A stretch of 64,000 nucleotides of DNA from Cyathus striatus (GCA_025738555.1 JAOVFP010000020.1:744001-808000), one strand, 5' to 3'; shown: positions 44,566-58,087, counted from the stretch's first letter. The notes: a model not told the origin generated them from the letters alone. Translations and numbers: made by a program.

Positions 44566-47500
44566 GGTGACTGAGGAGGAAAGCAGGAAGCAGGAGTGCA
44601 CGAGAGAGATGAGGAGAAGGAGCAGGAACAGGAGAAGGAGAAGGAGGGGAGCAGAGGCAGGAGAAAGCGAAGGAGGAGGAAGAGAAGGAAGAGGAGCTGG
44701 GGAGGAAACAGGGCGAGTGGGGAAGCAGAGGGAAATAATATATAATATATAAGAAATAAAATAAGGAAATGAGGAGGAGCGGATGATAATGTGGACGGTG
44801 CTCATCCTCAGCTGGATTGTGGACAAATCTTGCGTTGCGCAGATTCGCTCAGATTGTGACGAGATCGTTGGGATTTCATATCGAATTCGGCCGACCACGG
44901 GAGACGCTTTCTCTAGGGGAATGTCCACTGCGCAGAACACCTGCGCTGCTGCCAAAATCCAGATCCACTCCCAGATCACCCTCCCGCGCTCCGTCATTTC
45001 CTTTTTCGGACACTTCCGCGACATCCCCCCTCGCGCTTGGCCCACGTTTTCTAGTGTATTTCATCCGATTTTCCTTCCATATCCAGCATCATTTTTGTGA
45101 TGGCTCTTCTTCCCCATCCCATGCTCGAGACTCGCGAGCCCTTCTCGATCGTTCTTCCCCTCAACTCTGAAAATTTTCTCTCCTCCACCCTAATTTGCAG
45201 CTTGATCCCCATGTTTTCACAGTCATAGCCATAGTCATACTCTGCTTTTGCACGCGTCTTCTCCAATATTATTATCTTCGTCGACGTCACATCAGTAACC
45301 CACTTCCATCGACTTTCTTCGCTGCCCACCACACATCATATTCCTGATATTCCTGATCGCTGAGCCCAGATCTCCAGATCTCTAACCTGCCTATCCTCGT
45401 GCCGGTTTAATACCATGTGTCATCACTTTCTATCTCTGTTATGTTTTGCGCACGCCCTGCGCGGATGGCAAGAGGACCACTTGACCAAGTCCTGCTGATT
45501 CGCGGAGCCCTAATGACCGCAATCTACCCTCCCGGTGCGTTGTCTCAATAATTATTTTGATTACTCTTCACTCTTGTAGCTATGGCGAGGACGATGTGAT
45601 AGTCGACCGATAAATGAACTAAATTGTTTTTTTCCCTCTGTTTCATCACCATTTCATTCATTCAATAATTGCAATACCCAATTTAAAAAAAAAAAGAAAC
45701 CTCGCCTCTATCGCCGCGCTGCTATGTTATATCATCTGTTTCATCACTACTATTCGTCGCATGCTTTCGAGATAGAGTTGATTTACAAATTCGTTGCGAT
45801 CGACGGACGGGTACTACCGCATTCGTTATCCGAGTCCCCGAGCATTTGCTTTTGTGCGGATCTACCTTACTCTCTGTTCACTTTCCGCCCTTTTCCCTTC
45901 CAAAACGCCAGAAAAAAAAACTCCTGAGGATGGAAGTAAATTCACGTATATTATTCCTTCTAATTTGCTCTTAGTAGCTCTTAGTACGTTCTCTCGCTCA
46001 CCTTCCACACTAGAAGAAATTCGACCAAACCAGAAGGCGTACGTACCATCATACATACACTCTTCCACCCCTCCCGATCACACTGTAACTAGAGGGTGCT
46101 CCAAGTTCGCGTTCATTGTCGCTGCAATTTTTCAACTTCTTGGAGATGCCCTTTCCTTCCGGCCTCCATTTTCCTTATTTAGCTCCAAGTAAATGTTCGG
46201 ACCGCCGATTTCCGGGCGCTTCAAGGCTAGCGCGGGGGCGGCAGAGGGCGGCACAAACACCCCAAGGCGCGACAACGATCGTAAACGTACCTTCGCGATG
46301 GACGCATTCGAATCTGATAAATTAAATTTTGCATAAAAAGTGCTTGTGCATCGATGAGACTCTTTGCAACTTTCTTAATTTTTTCTTGTTCCCTCACGTA
46401 AGTTGTTCAACACCAACATCGATCGTTGAACGTCGTTGATTCGTCACAATTCATACATAGAAAGTTGCCAATTATGTCCCATGTACCTAGCAGGAACGAT
46501 ACTATAGGATTCCTTCTAAATTAATTCCAGGATTTTGTTTCAGGTTTCCAGACGGTGGGATCCTTCATCTCGATATTGTGCCACTGAGAGTGGGAAACAA
46601 CGCTGAAAGGACGTTCGTTGCATCCCTTCGAATTTCGGTGACGTGAATTGTTGAACAAGAACAGAAGATACCGAAGCTTTCGCAGAAGTGGTGTGTAAAC
46701 GAAAGGCACGCAGACCTCCAATTTTACCCCTGGATCTTCCTTGGGTCCTACATTCATTCATTTCGTGTGTTGCACAGACCCTCGAAGCTATCATCTTTGT
46801 GGCTCCTGTCACCTTCGCCTCGTGTTAGCATATGACACTTAGCGTACTACATCAGAGCGGTATCACAACCATCTAGGCATCTGTTCTTTCAAGGAACTCG
46901 GGAAGGAAAGCGCTTCTCAAGCGTAAGTAGCTAGTTTCATCGACGGTGAACTCAATTGATATTCCGCGGCTTGTCAATATGTCAAGTCGAAGAATCGCGC
47001 AATCGCATATGTCTACTACATAAGTTATTCGTTGTGCAGACAGACATATGATGCTGTTCACGGAATGTCGCTTGGCACGCCCTGTCATTTCTCTGTCAAC
47101 GGTCATATGTGGCTGTCAAAATGTAATTGACCGGTGCAAGTTGAGAGAAGAAGTCAAGAAGCATAACCAAGTGATGATCGCAGTATATAAAATCTCCCAG
47201 ACGAAGTAGCTTATCGAAACCGTATCAAAGTTTTCTGCGTGCTACGTACTCTGTTTCTCCCAGGCACCAGGACCCTCGAACCCCGGGGTAATGGTATGCT
47301 TAACCCTCAATCACCCAAATATACGGTAAACTATACGGTTGTCAACGCACTAATGCGTACGTGCCACATTATGCCCTCAGGTGGCCAGAAGGCGCAGCTA
47401 ACACGTTTTATGTTGAGCTCGGGTCCGCGGAGAAGGCGTACAGGTGGGTTAGTGGCCATGGTCAGCAGTTTGTGTAGTGCCGGCATTGAGAAGGCATAGC

Positions 47501-48000
47501 TCTGTCAGGAACTCCAACCATCGATAGTGTATGTTATTATTACATCACCTGAATTTGTTGCTCGACTCGGAATAATTGCAGATAGATCTGCGACTCCTCG
47601 GGATGAACATACGAGCTCTTATTGGCGGGATGAAGTAGATGGATGCAAATAGAACCAATTCGTGTTCCCATTCGGTATGCATGCAGAATTAACAGATAAT
47701 ATGGGGTTCTACCTCTGTGTACTAGAAGATACTATGTAAAAAATAACAGGATAGCCGCGAATCTGAAATCGCCGAGAAAAGAAGGGAATTTTAGGCGTAG
47801 TGAGCTGATAGATGAAGTACGAATAAACAATGTAGTGGGGAGTTTAGTGAATAGTCATAGCCGAGAAAGCATGGAGAAGAGAAGAAAAGAAGTGGGAGAA
47901 GGAAGAGAAGAAGTTGAATCAAAGCAGTACAGAGAAGAAAATATACAGAAGAATGAAAAGGGATAGAGATACCGAACGGTATACCAGGCATCCAAAATTT
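44566..48000. other. 3.4-kb gap: promoter of the Zn2Cys6 gene and unassigned sequence
   Basis: 44570-44760 is an extreme purine-rich tract on the plus strand, probably 5' UTR or promoter of the minus-strand regulator. 44800-46190 is C/T-rich, with no frame showing a domain. 46380-48000 shows no feature except weak open frames. A 47-codon frame at 46193-46336 is listed separately. Confidence 0.4.
46193..46336 (+). CDS. Unidentified small ORF (47 aa)
   Basis: Reads MFGPPISGRFKASAGAAEGG, then a Thr/Asn/Arg-rich segment and a short acidic end, and stops at 46336. Its GC content is clearly above the AT-rich surroundings, and it follows a long pyrimidine-rich leader-like stretch, as many first exons do here. 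It could be a microprotein or a first exon whose partner I cannot find. No family is recognised. Confidence 0.22.
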   Translation: MFGPPISGRFKASAGAAEGGTNTPRRDNDRKRTFAMDAFESDKLNFA

Positions 48001-51000
48001 CTAGTGACCATCCACCATCTGCGGTACACTCATTTTTGAGGGTGGAGGCAGCACGCTAAGCCGAGGTGAGGAGAGCCGTTCCCGCTCTCTTTCACGCTCT
48101 CGCTCTTTATCTCGATCAATGCCGTTTGTCAACCGCACTGGTCCCGATAGGGGGTTCCCGCCTCCAGAATTAATCATGGGACCGTTACTGGGCGGCGCGG
48201 ATCCTGTGGAAAGTGGAGGATACAACAAAGGCGATGCCGTCCTACTTGATGTGCTGGGTGGTGGACCTGGATACCCAGTTGTCACGCCTCCGGGACCAAT
48301 TACTACAATACCCTTCACGTCTCCACTTGGTGTCCCCGTGCGTCCTGGTCCAGTCAGCGCAGAGGGCGGCGGAAACACAGCACCAGATGCGCCGGGTCCG
48401 ACTCCTCCCATCGTCAAGGCTTTACTGGCACTTGAAGGCCCCGGACTCCCAGAACGTATGCCCATTTTAAGGCTCACTGGAGATCGGCTGGGTTGTGGAT
48501 AGCGTGTTGGAGACCGCGTCAAACTTCCCGATGGTGCGAATGGCGGACTAGGGGGGGCTCGCGTTCGAGGAGGGGAAAGGGTGATGTTGTTCTGCAATGC
48601 CGAAGGTTGGGGCGGGGCACGACCTAGTGGCGTTGATGCGCCCGATGGATATCGATGCCCAGGAGATCTATCGTGTGGGTATACAGCGGAAGGATTGGGT
48701 GGTGGCATGCCGTAGCGCTCTCTGTCTCGCATATCCCTATCTCGCTCATCAGTGCTCCACCTTGGACTCCCATTCATCGCGTGTCCGTGCGTAGGTGGAA
48801 TGACAAATGGCAATGCAGGCGGCCTTGTCTCCCTGTCACGTTCTCTGTCGTCCATACTAGGCGGGGGGCGCATTTCGCGTTCTTGACGCGTGTCTCGCTC
48901 ACCTGGAGGCAAGCGCATCTCTCGTGACATCTCTGGTCGTATCTCCCGGTCCCGCTTCCTATAGTCTTCCTCTTTCCAATGTGGCGGTTGCTGAGATGAC
49001 GAAGCCTCCACAAGCCCGGGTCTCTCGTATTCCCTCTGTGCACGAGGTGACTGTTGCATAGGCGGTGGTATGGGGGCTGAACTGTGAGCTTGAACATGTG
49101 GTGCATGGCCAGGGGGCGGAACATGAGATTGCGAATGTCCAGTAGGTGGAGCTTGCTGCTGCTGAGGACCACCTGGATGGTGGTGATGGACAACGTGATG
49201 GTGATGTGGCGGAGCATGACGATGGAGATGTTGCCTCTCTCGCTCCCTTTCCCTTTCCCTTTCTCTTTCCCGTTCCTCTCTCTCTCTCTCCCTTCGTTCC
49301 CTTTCTCTCTGTTCCTTTTCCCTATCACGGAATTCCCTCTGTTCTCGCTCCCTATCATCCCTCTCTCTTCTCTCCCGCTCCCTTCGATATTCCTCTTCCC
49401 AACCCCAATTTGGTGGCGCAGGACTCCTAGACCTTGCCTGCCGTTGATGCCCTGAGATCTGCGGCGTCCTTCTACCATCTTGTACTTGCAATGGTTGGCT
49501 ACCAAAGTACGGATGGTGTGGATGAATCTGGGCTCCTACCATATCTCCCGGAGGACCCTGTCTACCCCACGCTTGCTGCTGCTGCTGTTGTTGCTGTTGC
49601 TGTTGCTGTAAATAGCGCATTTCGTCAAATTGCTGTTGGGCTCTGTACATCTCTCTTTCTCTCTCCCTTTCTCTGCCCCGGAGGGTGTACAGAACCTCCA
49701 AGTCCTGGGCGACATCCATAGACGATAGCGTTGTCAACTCAGGGTAGGCAGAGAGAGCTTGGTTCTTGTTTGATGTAGTTCTCGTTGACAGCGGAAGAGA
49801 TTTAACAATTCTTCGCAACGACGGAGCAGGGGGAACCTCTGTTGGAGGGAGAGGGATGCGATAGCCTAATATAGAAATCAATATAACTGAATATATATAT
49901 ATATTGATGGGAAAACATACGTGGTTGAGGGCGCTCTACAGCTCTTCTCTCGCGTTCGAGTTTCCGGCGCTTACGGTTGGTTTCGGATATCATATCTGTT
50001 TGTAGATCATCTCGTGCAACCTGAAAGAAACGAGTATAAGCAACGTGCAAATCATGACATGATCGGGAGCATGACATGCAGCTACTTGCATTCCACGCGC
50101 TTCGCACTCATCCTTCTAACAAAATTAAACTTACCTTCCACCAACTCCAAACATTGTCCTCCTCTACTCTCCTTCGTTTTGTCACATTCGCGATCTCATA
50201 TTCTCGCTTTCGGCCGGCAAGCTCGAGGCGCTTATCCCTTCTCTTTGAAAGCTCGCGGTGCAGGTGTATAAGTTCAGGGTGGGTCCCTATTGATAAAAGT
50301 TAGCCATGAATCAAAGGAAACAGAAGATAACAAACCATCTCCAACCATCCCTTCCTCCCAGGCCAACAGTTCCATTTTCTCGACGTACACCTTCTCCCTC
50401 AGCATAGCAAACGTCATCTCAATTGAAGCAAGGACATCGAGAGCCTCTCCACGATGTGCAGGCTGTACATCTTCGTCTTCCTGTTCCTCGGCATCGTGGT
50501 CGGGAGTGGGTGAGCGAGAGGCAGTAGGGGACCTTGAGAGCACCTGTGGCTTCTTGATGGGTAAAGGGAGTTTGGAATCGTCGTCTGGATCTTCTTCTTT
50601 CGGTTCTTCCTCATCTTCAGCGGCGTCCTTCTCTTCGCCATCTTCTGCGTCATCCTCTTTCTCGTCTTTATCTTCTTCTTCGGCTTCGTCCTCACCATCT
50701 TCATCGAGCACAGCAGAGCCAGCCATAATGCTGGCACCAGCAGCGGCAGCGTTGATGGGTGCAACGTCATGTGGATGTGGGGCAGTATGGTCTTCATCAT
50801 CGTCATCTTGATCCTCTTCCCCATCTCCTTCCTCGTTCTCCTCGGGATCGGGATCAGGGTCTTCCGCAGCCTCCATCTCTGTGACCAAAGAAGCCAATGC
50901 CGACAACTTGGAGGGTGAAACGGGGGGAGGGACAGAGGAAGAGGGAGGCTTAGGGTTGACAGCTGAGGTAGTAGCTGCGGATGGAGGGTCGTTTTCTTCA

Positions 51001-51893
51001 GCTTCGGAGGGGGGGTCATTATCATTTTCCGGCTCAGCTTCTGAAGGTGGATCTGAGTCCATATCGCTGTCGGCATCGACTGATTTATTGCCATTGATAA
51101 CGGGGGAAGTGGAGAGAGGGGCAGGAGGGGGATCCATGTCGACATCTTCATTTGGGTCTTGGAGGGGTGGATCTTCTGGGTCAGGTTCAGGGTCGGGGCC
51201 ACTCATGACCTCGTCCTCGTCTTCTACGGAGGCACGGGGGCGGCGAATCTGAGGTTGATGCGGTTGTGGGGTGTGTTTCAACTGTTCATGGTGGCGAACA
51301 GAAAGAGAACCGAGCTCTGGGGATTCCCGAGCCATGTTGGATGAAGGATGAAGGCCGGGCTTGCTGGCGGAAAGAGGGGGGGGATCGAGCTCATCCTCGG
51401 TCTCTGGGTCGTCATCCAGAGTGGGCAAGACAGCAGCCTTTTGACGACCATTGAGGGCGTTGGACGTGGGCCTGCGTCTTCGTCGCGGACCGTCGCCTTC
51501 GTCCTCTTCCTCTTCTTCCTCGTGGGCAACCGGTGCCTCTTCCTCCTCCTCCTCTTCTTCCTCCTCTTCCTCCTCCTCGTGGTCATCGTGGGCGGAGTCT
51601 AACTTCCCCTTGACGGGGTCTACCCAGCCCCACATAGGCTGAGGGACGATGCTGCTCCTCTTCCGCCTGGTAGGGGGCGGTGGGGGAGAAGGGCGGTGTT
51701 CGGTGTTGTGAGTGATGTCGTCCTGGTCACCATCGTCGGTGAGCTCGCTGAGCTCTGAGTCGGTGTCTAGCGGAGAGCGGGGACGTTGTGGTGGGGGGGA
51801 CGGGGACGGGGAGGAGAGTGAGCCAGAGGAGATGGGGGATGGGGGCATTGTTTTGTTGGATGGCAAGAATGGCGGGGACTGGCCCATACTCAC
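48001..51893 (-). CDS. Sds3-like subunit of an Rpd3-type histone deacetylase complex
   Basis: Four minus-strand exons (50336-51893, 50135-50286, 49921-50020, 48001-49865) give up to 1224 aa. The start may instead be the Met at 51887 or 51848. Residues ~500-610 match the Sds3/BRMS1 domain: EMTFAMLREKVYVEKMELLAWEEGMV, GTHPELIHLHRELSKRRDKRLELAGRKREYE, and WSWWKVARDDLQTDMISETNRKRRKLERERR. This coiled region bridges Sin3 and the deacetylase in yeast and mammals. The N-terminal 500 residues are very acidic and Pro-rich, with long Glu runs. The C-terminal 600 hold a polyGln run near 49570-49610 and long Arg-Glu and Arg-Asp stretches, then Pro/Ser-rich sequence. Yeast Sds3 is only ~330 aa, so these flanks are large additions. 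Confidence 0.85.
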
Positions 51894-52061
51894 CGCTTAT
51901 GTAAAACTCTCACGCTTTCTTTTCTCATTTTAATCTTATCTTATCTCGCCCCGTCCACAAATATACACACCCTTTAATTAGAGACAGCTTTGCAGCGTGC
52001 ATCAAACCTTGCGATACTTATTTAAGAGGGAACATTAAAGAGAACATCCTTTTAACTTCTC

Positions 52062-53987
52062 ATGCCATTATCACTGCCATCGATAGCTCCTCCACATCCT
52101 AGTGATGATTATTTCGCTGGTGATGCACCAGATGATAGCAGTCCAGGACCACCGGCCCCGAACGACAACAGTGAGGCTTCCCCAGATCATGACCTTCCGA
52201 AAGAAGTTCCCAGTGTAGTCTTGCAAGCGCTGATGAACTGTGACATCCTTACAGAAATTTTCAGCCTCTTTGGTGTGGAACCAGAGAAACCTTCACATAC
52301 AGATCATTACACCTATGACGCTTTAAGAAAAGCCAGCTTAACATGCAAAACATGGACCGCCCCTGCTCTTGATGTTCTATGGTCTGTGTTACCTTCATGG
52401 ATTCCCCTCCTAAGTCTGTTGCCTAACTTTCGACGGCTTGAAAATGGTGTATATGTGAGTCCATAAATCAGAAATCATATCACAAAGGCTTTGCTTACTG
52501 CTTGCCATTAGGTGTTAAGGGGGAATTTTACTGAAGATGAAATCTGGAAACGTTTCAAGTCTTACGCCTGTCGGGTTAAGTCTTTATACATGGGTTCAAA
52601 TGATGGCACATCCCAGTTATCACCACATATATTTGTGCGGTTGGCAAAATATCAAAAAGAAGATTCTTTCCTTCTACCAGCCTTGAGACATTTGCATTTC
52701 CCTGATTGCACCAGACCCTCGCCTGACTGGGAAGGTGTCTTCCTTGCACTATCACCAAATCTGCAGTCAATCAATATGGAAAAGATCGAGCCTCAAAGTA
52801 ATGATTTTGTTTCAAGCTTGATCTCCGTATGCACATGTGATAGTCCAAATCTCCAATATTTTTCTCTCAATGGAAGCGTCTCGTTGGAATCCACTCAGGA
52901 AATCACCATGTTCCGGCAGCTTCGAACATTAGAAATTAAAACTTTCCTGCAGCTGGATCCCATTTTTATACGGAGTTTAGGCCAGTTACCTAGCTTGGTC
53001 AATTTAACTATCCGTATGCCTAATGACACATCATCATTTTTTGCCATTTGGACCCCTGGTTTTAAATCATTAAAAACACTGCATATCATTGGTCCAGCGA
53101 TGTCAATGCAGAAATTGTTAAAATGTGTATCTCCAGATAGGTTGGAGAGTTTGACACTCACTGGGGTTTCACTTTCCAGTAATAACCTTGAAGCTGGTTG
53201 GAAAGAATGCTTTGAATTTGCAGCAGATATGATCTTGCTGCAGTCACTATCCATATTGAAGGCTGATAATTCTGACACAACATTACCGCTCACCTACAAC
53301 CAGCTCTCTCCTCTCTTTCTTTCAAAAAGGTTGTTGGAGGAGTTGAACGTTGACGTCAACTCCCTTGACATATCAGATGACGATATATATAATATGGCAT
53401 ACTCCCTACCAGAAATCAGAATCTTGAAACTTCCAAAGCCATCAAATTGGCAGCCTGAATCCTCTCTTCCAACTTTTAAGAGTTTACGCACCCTTTCACT
53501 TTTATGTCCCTGGTTGCAATTGTTGGCCATTTCAGTGCAGTCATCGATAGTTCCTGCGAGTATACCCGCCCTTCATCTCCACAAACTTCGAGACATTACC
53601 ATCAATACAAGGAACTATGACTGGAGTATAAATCAAATGATTTCCTTGTCGCACTTTATCTATGCAGCCTTCCCAAATGCCAATCTGGATGACAAGAAGA
53701 TGCTTGTAACCCATAACCTATGGGATAATAGTTCGGCGCAGTCCTGTGAAATCAAGGGATTGATTTCTGTATATCAATCAATTCATACTTCCCTTATGTC
53801 ACCAACATCTGAGGCCCTGGCCGCTGAAGTCGCAGAATTGTGGGCAAGAAACATTGGATCATCAGAGAACTTTAATCAAAATTCAGAGCAAGGCGAGTCT
53901 TCCTCATCTTCTATTGTATTGCTTCCAAGTACTAGCACGAGAGGGAAAAGGGGAAAGGGGCGTAAACTAGGAGTTAGGGGTCGGTAA
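52062..53987 (+). CDS. F-box/leucine-rich-repeat-like protein
   Basis: Exons 52062-52454 and 52512-53987 (intron 57 bp) give 622 aa. Residues ~55-125 (MNCDILTEIFSLFG through ALRKASLTCKTWTAPALDVLWSVLPSW) have the spacing of a fungal F-box-like motif, which binds Skp1 in SCF ubiquitin ligases. A series of degenerate leucine-rich repeats follows: LPALRHLHFPDC, LVNLTIRMPN, FKSLKTLHIIGP, LESLTLTGVSL, IRILKLPKP and FKSLRTLSLLCP. The C-terminus is Ser-rich and ends in a basic KRGKGRKLGVRGR tail that may be a nuclear signal. This is the large, fast-evolving basidiomycete F-box group; no substrate can be named. Confidence 0.82.
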
Positions 53988-54705
53988 GATAGAATAATTT
54001 CACATACCTTGCACCTAGTATTGGACTAAATAGTAACGACTTCTTTGACACCTCTGGTTTAGACGTTGCTTTCAAAGGACTTAGGGCGATAGCCTAATTA
54101 CATGTTTCAATGAATTTCATGGTCAATTCACAGATGCCCATTGACTCGGGTTGGACCTATGGTACTTTTTTGGCAATCAGAAGGCTATCGAAACTAGCGG
54201 ACGGAGATAATAATAGATAGCTAGCGTTTTATTTTTATTAAGCAGTCAGAGAGATGACGATGGGACGGTGTATGACAGCGGCTTTGAACTTCCTGTGCAG
54301 ACGCTGTTCAAAATGTTGCTGTTGATTTATGTCAAGTATAGTGAAGAGCGTCCCAGCGAACCGTCGCTAGTGTAGGTCCGTACACGTCGCTAATTTGAAA
54401 TTATGAAGTATGATGAAGGATTGAAGTTCCGTAGGCTGAAGCATCAACGAAACATACCTTCAGAACGTAAGTGTGCATTGGAGTACCCTTGTATCAGTCA
54501 TTTTAACTGGGATTGCCAACAGAATAAAAGACTGCTGTACTTCACAGTCTTGCGCCTCGCATAAAAAGTTTTGATTGAAATCAAAGGATCAGATCAAGGC
54601 GGTAGCTGGGGTTAGGGTCGCTATCTCAGCTCTGCTACTCCATCCACTCCATCCCCTCCGCTCTCCCTTCCTCCCTTCCCCCATTCCCCGCCTCCTGTAT
54701 GGGCC
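53988..54705. other. Intergenic
   Basis: No gene is seen. The last 120 bp before the ATG at 54706 are C/T-rich, as in other promoters of this window. Confidence 0.45.
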
Positions 54706-57048
54706 ATGTCCGCCCCCGATATATCCCTCATACCCTCCATCACCATGGAAGACGACCTCGGCATAGTATATCTCATCGAGACCGCCCAGCAGTTCTGGTC
54801 TGGTAAGCCAAAAGATAGCTTGCTATCTCACTCCCCAGAACGTCTGTTCTATATTCGTACTCACTTCGTTCTTCTCTTCTGCAGAACTCGAGGACATACT
54901 CAGGCTCCCTACTGACCCGCCCACTCTGTTTCTGCTTGACATGACCTTGAAACGATTCATCGCCTTGTGCGCGACTTACCATGGCACGTGTTTCCGTCCT
55001 TCCTCTTTCGCCACCCCGTGCCTGATGGTTTTGCCACAGAACAGTACCTCCAGAGCCCTCTTCAGCTCCAACATGCCTTTGAGCTCATCCTTCACTCAGA
55101 TCTATTCCAGTTTCACTCAGAGCGCATGACTGAGATCGTCGTCGATCATCTACAACGGGTCCGTCTTCCCCTATCTTCCTTCCCTTCCACTAACCTTCTT
55201 GCAGACCACCGATCCTCACCTTCAATTCATATCCTATCACCTCCTCCTCACATATGGCCAACGCCGCGCAGAGGTTTTTCGTTCCCATAAACGCTGGCAA
55301 CCCCTCCTGCCGCTGCTTATGGACCACGTACTGGTGGAAATCGACCCAGATATAGAGGATACTTACTTTGGTCTTGGTACCGGAGGAAGTGCAGGCGTTG
55401 GCGTACCTGTGCCCATCGAAGCCAAGCTACGCTCCCTTGGCGTGAAAATCCTGTACGAGGTCTGTCGAGTGCAGAAATTATCTGTGGGGGACTTACGTGA
55501 GTAGCTCTAGTTATATTTCGTCAAGTTTCATACTGAGACTAAAGCATAAAAGGAATATTTGACGATGCATTTATAGATTACCTGTTTGACCTCGTCGAGC
55601 AAACGCGCTACATGCAAGATGAGACCTTTAACTACTCTGTGATAAAGCTTATCGTGTGTTTCTCCAAACCTTTTCTCTTCTCTTATGTAGGCTAACTTTT
55701 TTGCGTGAGGTTGCCCTCAACGAGCAATTTATGGTCGCATCGTTAGCGGCGGAGGCATCTCAGCTAAACTCGTCACCAAACGCTACTTCGAGCTCAGAAA
55801 GAAGTGGGGAATCGAAGAACCGCGTCATAAGAGTTCTCATGAGGAGGCTCGGACTCAGCAAGACCTTTGGAGAGAACATGATATTCATGCTCAATCGCGC
55901 AAGTGCGTTTCCTCCGTTTGTTTGTTGCTGATCTACGTTGTTAATGGTGTTATAAATGCTTCTAGAACGCACCTCCGAAGACCTATGCATGCAACTTCTC
56001 ATCCTCAAAATCCTTTATGTTCTTTTCACTACCAAAGGCACAGAAGAGTATTTCTATACAAATGACTTGCGTGTGCTTGTTGATGTTTTCTTGCGAGAGC
56101 TAACTGATCTGGACGAAGACTCGGAAGCGGTACGTTGACTTCTCCCCTTTATCTAGTGTGTTGTTCTCACTTATCATATAGCTCAAACATACTTATTTGC
56201 GCGTTCTACACCCCCTTCTTACCAAAACCCAGCTCCGAAACATACCCTACAAGCGTCCGCAAATCCTCTACGCCCTGGAAAGTCTCATCGGGAATACGAA
56301 GATGCGGGATATAAACCACACCACAAAACGCCTCGTAGAGCGTTGTCTCGGTGGCGAGTGGTGTGTCCAGCTTCGTGCATCATCTTCGTCATTGTGTTCG
56401 TCGTCTTCTGCCAGGACAGGTATCTGTGATATAGCGAACGGTGTCGGAAAGCTTAACCTAGGAGGGGACAAGGAAAGCGACACGGCCAGCGATGTATCCA
56501 CTCCCACTGCCGCGGTGTTTAGTCCCTCCTCACAGGCTCAGCTGGAGCGCTCTGGGTCAATGAAGCGGGGCGGGGTGGGAAGCAAGAGTGTGGAAAACCT
56601 CCGTCTGCGAGAAGGGAAACCCAAAGAGGAGGTGGGAGGTGGGGCTCCGAGGTCACCGCTGGACAAGCTGCGGCGACAGAGCAACTCGAGTACACACAGT
56701 TTGCCTACTGTTCCTCCATCTGGCATTGTGACTCCTACGTCTCCTATACGACGGAGCACCGTTGATGCCGCGTCCCCTCCGCACCACCAACACCACCATC
56801 AATATCATGCCCACCCAATATCACCATCCCAATCTACCTTCTCTTATACCTCCCTCTCTCCTCCCTCTCCTATTTCTCCTATGTCTGTCGCCTCAGCGCC
56901 CACGCAGCCATCAGTTCCAAGGAGAAGACCTCCCCCCCCAGCACCTCCGAGGAGGAGGAAACCTCCCGCCATTCCAATCACAGTTGTGACGACAGTTAAG
57001 TCGAGCGAACCGAGTCCATTGGGTCGTGGGGCTTTCGAAGGACGGTGA
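54706..57048 (+). CDS. LDB17: Ldb17/SPIN90-like endocytic actin regulator
   Basis: Acts at cortical actin patches, nucleating linear filaments with Arp2/3 in clathrin endocytosis. Eight exons (54706-54802, 54885-54983, 55040-55158, 55205-55496, 55553-55655, 55691-55902, 55966-56129, 56182-57048) give 650 aa. The N-terminal ~380 residues form the SPIN90/Ldb17 armadillo-like domain, with [86 protein letters not shown] and [20 protein letters not shown]. The tail is Ser/Pro-rich with [13 protein letters not shown], an SH3 ligand. Joining ...CATYH to EQYLQ needs a GC donor (ATG|GCACGT at 54984); the alternatives break frame. The start MSAPDIS could also be the Met at 54745. Confidence 0.87.
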
Positions 57049-58087
57049 CTCTTAGAAGGGCTTGTTGATTGGCACTCTCATCCAACCCACACTCGTTGTC
57101 CTGAACAGGTCCTTTCTCCTCTTATTCTGGTTGTTGCACACTAGATTTGGGCTTTCATCAATTCACGAATTACCCTACGTCTTTCACGAACAGACGTCAT
57201 GATATATATATGTTTATAACGCATGACAGTAGGTACAATAGTTGGTTTGTTCGACTAGTCTATGTTTAATGCTGGACGAGATTGTACCATGCACGTAAGT
57301 AACACGTACCCATACACTTTGCATCGCACACCGCACATGATTTATTCGAGCCCTTCGCTCGTCTATCTTCAATTTTTTCTATCTACATACAACCTTTCGG
57401 TTACGCTACGATATTCTTATTACTGCTTAATGTACATAGTTTGTTCTTTTTGCATACTTTTTCTTCGTTTAGCATCTGTCATTGATTGATTAATTTGCAG
57501 CACTTGCTCTTCAGTTTTGAGGCAAGTTGAACGACATGTGCTGTTGATTTGCTAATGGTGTTTACTTCGACGAACCATGGCAGTAAGAAGCAGTAGTAAT
57601 ATTACTGGAGTATTCCCATATAACGTCTGTTCCTTTATATCACCTCTATGATCTCCATTCTCACTATCAACAGCGGAAAATAAATGTTTTGCTCAGAAAT
57701 TGCTCAGTGTTGGGATTCTTCAATGGTCAATATTTGGTACTGGCAGTGTTCGTTTCATGACATATATTTAGTAAGCAGTCGGTCACATCGAGATGGATAG
57801 AGATTGTGAGACTTATAATTTTAAATAAGTAGAATAAAGAGGAATCCGTCAGATCTATTTAAGTTCTGCATGGAAATATAGTACTGGTGCTGGATGAGAT
57901 GCTAGGAATATAAGTCCTGATAACTTCTGCCATTGCTCCTACTCAAATGTACGACAAAATGGCATTATACTCAAAATAAATTATAATCTAATTCGTCATA
58001 CACGTATAATTTCACGTATTATGGGCACTACGCTGTGTTACTGAATCAGGAATACTAAGTACATGCAGGTAGACAGGCCCATTTTCT
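57049..58087. other. Convergent intergenic region
   Basis: 3' flanks of the Ldb17-like (+) and P450 (-) genes. Only AT-rich sequence without coding signal is present. Confidence 0.5.

Noticed and set aside
47255..47300. T-arm-like sequence with a TTCGA core on the minus strand (possible tRNA)
   Set aside because: The T stem is imperfect and no acceptor, D or anticodon stems can be paired around it.
49084..49505. Long open frames on both strands over the Arg-Glu repeats
   Set aside because: Shadows of the purine/pyrimidine-biased codons of the Sds3-like gene; the encoded peptides are pure composition artefacts.
50290..51602. Plus-strand Ser-rich frames opposite the Sds3-like N-terminus
   Set aside because: Reverse complements of Glu/Asp codons give Ser/Leu runs; no independent gene signal.
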